NCBI GenBank assembly: GCA_905221605.1
Contig: CAJNDS010002313.1
Location: forward strand, 62,001 to 126,000
Direction: 5' to 3'
Length of the DNA: 64,000 nucleotides
Source of the DNA: Symbiodinium natans
Taxonomy: Eukaryota; Sar; Dinophyceae; Suessiales; Symbiodiniaceae
Part shown: piece by piece, positions 61,192 to 64,000 of the stretch
How the letters are laid out: each line of letters starts with the position of its first letter
How positions within the stretch are numbered: position 1 is the stretch's first letter
Position numbers and translations under genes: made by a program
Notes under the pieces: generated by a model
Seen by the model: only the letters and a program-made list of their open reading frames with translations
What the model was told of the DNA's origin: nothing
Database searches by the model: none

Positions 61192-61431
61192 GCCCCCTCT
61201 GAGCGCTGCGTGGCTCAAGTCGACGCCGCGGGGCATCACCATGTAGCCGCGATCAAGCGCCAGCTTCGCCAGCTTCACGTTCATCCCGGTGCCCTGGGGG
61301 TGAGGGTTTCGGGCTTAGGGCTTAGGGCTTTGGGTTTAGGGTTTAGGGTTTAGGGTTTAGGGTTTAGGGTTTGGGGCTTAGGGTGTGCCCAGCGCCCGAT
61401 TTGGGCGTTCTTGAAGGCGCCGGAACCCCCA
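61192..61431 (-). CDS. Two exons of an unknown gene around a telomeric intron
   Basis: The upstream exon ends SGAFKNAQIGRW at a GC donor (CGCTGG|GCACACCC, exon end 61389). The downstream exon starts at 61293 after CCTCACCCCCAG| and reads GTGMNVKLAKLALDRGYMVM and PRGVDLSHAALR. The 95-base intron between them is almost all CCCTAAA on the coding strand. The text is convincing but the protein is not identified. Confidence 0.48.
61302..61385 (+). repeat. Interstitial telomere repeat (TTTAGGG)n filling an intron
   Basis: About 12 units with TTAGGGC variants at the left end. Confidence 0.93.
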
Positions 61432-61559
61432 CAAGCTGTCTTTTGAGAACCGAAAACCGGCTCCATCCTGCCCACTTTTCAGGGATCCAATGATGCGCAG
61501 GGCTCCCTACACCGAACCGATCGCCGGGATGGACCCGTAGTAACTATACAGCCAATGTC

Positions 61560-61660
61560 GAAGGGCGTCAACACGCCCCCTATACCCCCCCTATACCCCC
61601 CCCTTATACCCCCGCCATTTTCCCCCCCTTATACCCCCCCGATACTTTGGGGTACACCCC
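61560..61660. repeat. C-rich satellite (CCCCCTATAC)n
   Basis: Six to seven irregular copies of CCCCCTATAC or CCCCCTTATAC. A second C-rich patch (CCCCAAAGCG units) lies at 61800-61895. Confidence 0.85.
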
Positions 61661-62106
61661 CAACTTGGCACATAAGATGGAGCTGCAGGCCTGGCCTGAT
61701 GAAGCTTCATGAAGTTCCGGGAAAGAGTCTGCATCCCAGCCGGCCCTGGGCGCGCTTCATGGTCGATGCGGCAGGCTGACAGCTACACTGAACTCAGGCC
61801 CAAAACAGCACCCCAACTCAGGCCCCAAATTTCCCCAAAACACCCCAACACACCCCAAAGCGCCCCAAAGCGCCCCAAAGCGCCGCCTCCGTGGGGAAAG
61901 CCGGCCTCGCTGCAGCCACTGCAGCATTCCTGACCAGCTTGGTAGCAGACGGAGTTGCGCACATCTAGCATCTACGAAGTACAGGTGTACATATACAATA
62001 CATGTGTATATGTATATATGTAAAAATGCACCTATAGAGCATTGTATGTCCTATCGTCCGCATCTGTACGGCGCGTTTGTGGCAGCAGGGAGTATTCACC
62101 AGAGGG

Positions 62107-62154
62107 CTAATGCCAAGGCGCCCAGTTGATCACGACCTTCTCCTTGGGCACGGC
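62107..62154 (-). CDS. Terminal exon of an unknown gene
   Basis: After acceptor TGCTCACCAG| there are 15 codons and a TAG, reading AVPKEKVVINWAPWH. It is short but the text is clean and the acceptor good. Confidence 0.4.
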   Translation of the reverse strand, partial: AVPKEKVVINWAPWH

Positions 62155-62802
62155 CTGGTGAGCACAAGTGTGCTCCGGGATGGGCGGATGTAGGCTGCGG
62201 CAAACCCTGGAAGTCGAATGCCCCCTGAAACCCTAAAACCCTAAACCACCTCAAAACCCCCAAAACCCTAAAGCCCTAAAACCCAAAAAACTATTTTTTT
62301 AAAAAAAGACTCTGCCTGGAGGTCTTTCAGCAGCCCAGCCAGGTCCGGGTTCTCTGCGCGGCCCTCCTCTTGAAAACACGGAAGATTCAGGGCGTGGTCG
62401 AGATCACTTGGGCGGGCGTTCGGGTTTACAGCATGTAGGGTATAAAGATGTATTGAGGGCGGGGCTGGCGCCCCCGTCTCTTGAAGACCTGAGAGGACTG
62501 TGACCAAGGCTTTGGGGAAAGCGGTGCAATGCTTGAGCAAAGCCAGGGTAACCGCTCAAGACCGAAGATTCTGGACCTCGATGGCTTTGCCGAGCTCTTC
62601 GGCACTCTTCATCGCCACCTCCGGCAATTTCAAAAGGACCAAGCTCTAGGACCACCCGCAGCAACATGCACGGGTTATTTGATAAAAGCATCGTCTAACA
62701 GGCTACGCCTGCGGAACGTTCAAATTGCTTCACTCCACTTCACGGCCCTTGAATTGCATCAGGGACAACGCCCTGAAGCCCTCAGGGCTGAGGGCTGAGG
62801 CT

Positions 62803-63300
62803 TCACCCTAGATGCAGCTCAGGCACCGCGTACACGGCCACGACCTGCTTTGCATCCCCTAAATCAATGGTCTGGGCCCTGCACTCATTCTTTCTGCCCT
62901 GTGTCGGGACTCTCTTTCTGTGTTGTTTAGGGTGTAGGGTTCAGGGTTTAGGGTTTCGGATTTAGGGTTTAGGGTTTAGGGTACTTTGGAAAGAGGCCGA
63001 CGGGCCGGCGGCCTACAACGTGCTCCTTCAAAGCCCCTGAGTGTGACAAGCCCCCAAGATCGAGGCCCCAAAGTGGCACCCTAGACGCTAAACCCGAAAC
63101 CCGAAACCCGAAACCCTAAACCCTAAACCCTAAACCCTAAGCCCTACCCCAAGCCGAAAAGAAGCTCCAGACGCTGACAACTCTCGGGAAAAGGTCAGCC
63201 ACGGGGCGGTGCCGTCGTCATCCGACTGAGACATCTCCTTTGGCTTCTTGGAGATTCGGGAAGCTTGGTCCAGTTGCTCAGTAGCCGCAGTAGCCGCAGT
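62803..63300 (-). CDS. Last two exons of an unknown gene with an inverted-telomere intron
   Basis: The terminal exon at 62803-62871 (acceptor GGGCCCAG|, TGA stop) reads TIDLGDAKQVVAVYAVPELH and LG. The exon before it ends at 63148 (donor CTTGGG|GTAGGG) and reads ATEQLDQASRISKKPKEMSQ, then DDDGTAPWLTFSRELSASGA, then SFRLG. The two join in phase 0. The 276-base intron carries TTTAGGG at its 5' end and CCCTAAA near its 3' end. I do not recognise the protein. The 5' edge of the upper exon is uncertain. Confidence 0.5.
62926..62983 (+). repeat. Interstitial telomere repeat, 3' side of intron
   Basis: Seven to eight units including GTGTAGG and TTTCGGA variants. Confidence 0.9.
63087..63147 (-). 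repeat. Interstitial telomere repeat, 5' side of intron
   Basis: Three or more CCCGAAA units, then CCCTAAA units, reaching to the donor base at 63147. Confidence 0.93.
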
Positions 63301-63491
63301 CACTCCTACAATATCAAACTCTGCTTTTGCTAGGGCTGGACAGCTGGAGATTTTTGAGGGCGGGTTGGGCTTTGGGTTGAGGGCTGAGGGCGTAGCTTTG
63401 AGAAGAGCCTCACCGGCGGTGCCGGCGCTCCGACTGGCTGCTTCCTTAAAGGGCCCTTCTGGAACTTCCGAGCTTTCAACCCTCAGTGGGC

Positions 63492-63557
63492 CTTGAAGAT
63501 CGGGTCGTAGGAGGAGCCGTCGCAGAGGGTGATGATGATGCCACCCAGGGCTTTGTC
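63492..63557 (-). CDS. Internal exon of an unknown gene
   Basis: Exactly 22 codons from acceptor CTTGGGGCAG| to GC donor TTCAAG|GCCCAC. It reads DKALGGIIITLCDGSSYDPI and FK. Probably the same gene as the exons at 62803-63300. Confidence 0.45.
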
Positions 63558-64000
63558 CTGCCCCAAGGACCCCAAGGCGCCCCCAAACCCCCAAAGGACC
63601 AAAACTCACAGAATCACACCGAAACCCCTGCACTGCAAAATGCACAGGGGGTTGAGGGCATGGGGCGTGCAGGGCCCTCAGGCTTCGGCTGAAGAGGCTG
63701 AGGACTGCCAGCAACTTGGGCCCGAAGCTCAGAGTTCCCGATTGCAAAAGCCGGAAGATTCTGCGAAGCCGCAAGTCTTCATGGTAGGGTTTAGGGCTCG
63801 CAATGGCCAGGGCTCGCGGACTCGACTACCTGCAACCCACAACAGGAACTCCCCGGCTCACCATCCTGTCCGAACAGCTTCCCACCGGCCGCTGCTGGGC
63901 TAAGCTTCTGCACCTGCGGTGCTCAGCGGCTGCCGTAGGATTTGGGATGACTTCATCCCGTTGGCTAAGGGGTCACGGGCTCAGGCAACTGTGGATGCGG

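Overview
The window looks like nuclear DNA of a photosynthetic dinoflagellate. Three things support this. It holds a head-to-tail array of intronless chlorophyll a/c light-harvesting genes. Plant-type telomere repeats (TTTAGGG/CCCTAAA) occur internally at more than 30 places. Many introns appear to use GC (some GA) instead of GT at the 5' splice site. I cannot name the species. Most real genes here are split into exons of 30-120 bases, so long open frames are a poor guide. I found most exons by looking for conserved protein motifs joined in frame across plausible splice sites; none has been tested against RNA.

Layout. 1-378: 5' part of a light-harvesting gene (minus). 1.9-4.7 kb: an unrecognised plus-strand gene of at least five small exons, each touching a telomere-repeat block. 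5-8 kb: no gene recognised; one short TIR element near 7.0 kb. 8376-18272: a nearly complete tyrosine-recombinase retrotransposon (DIRS/Ngaro/VIPER group) with split direct repeats, inserted in an AAC/AAT microsatellite. 20.25-23.26 kb: three tandem light-harvesting genes, one with a premature stop. 23.3-31.9 kb: telomere-repeat blocks with small minus-strand exons of several unknown genes, plus two PPR-like exons near 30.4-30.8 kb. 32.0-39.4 kb: minus-strand exons including a well-supported TPM (YgcG/TLP18.3-like) domain. 40.2-53.7 kb: a large pentatricopeptide-repeat (PPR) gene, or neighbouring PPR genes, in very small exons, with 107-bp minisatellites in its introns. 54-64 kb: more small candidate minus-strand exons, including a clear two-exon gene end at 62.8-63.3 kb.

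The most unusual signal is that the internal telomere repeats are not randomly placed. They sit next to splice sites: G-rich TTTAGGG (coding strand) just after 5' splice sites, and C-rich CCCTAAA just before 3' splice sites, where they can act as the pyrimidine tract. Some introns carry both and are inverted telomeric repeats. Two families of short TIR elements occupy similar intron-edge positions. This suggests introns that were built, or extended, from telomere-repeat DNA and introner-like elements.

The retrotransposon is also notable: its gene order (unknown ORF, recombinase, zinc-finger Gag-like, RT-RNase H) is like kinetoplastid VIPER rather than DIRS1/Ngaro, and a C5-cytosine-methyltransferase-like domain is fused ahead of the reverse transcriptase.
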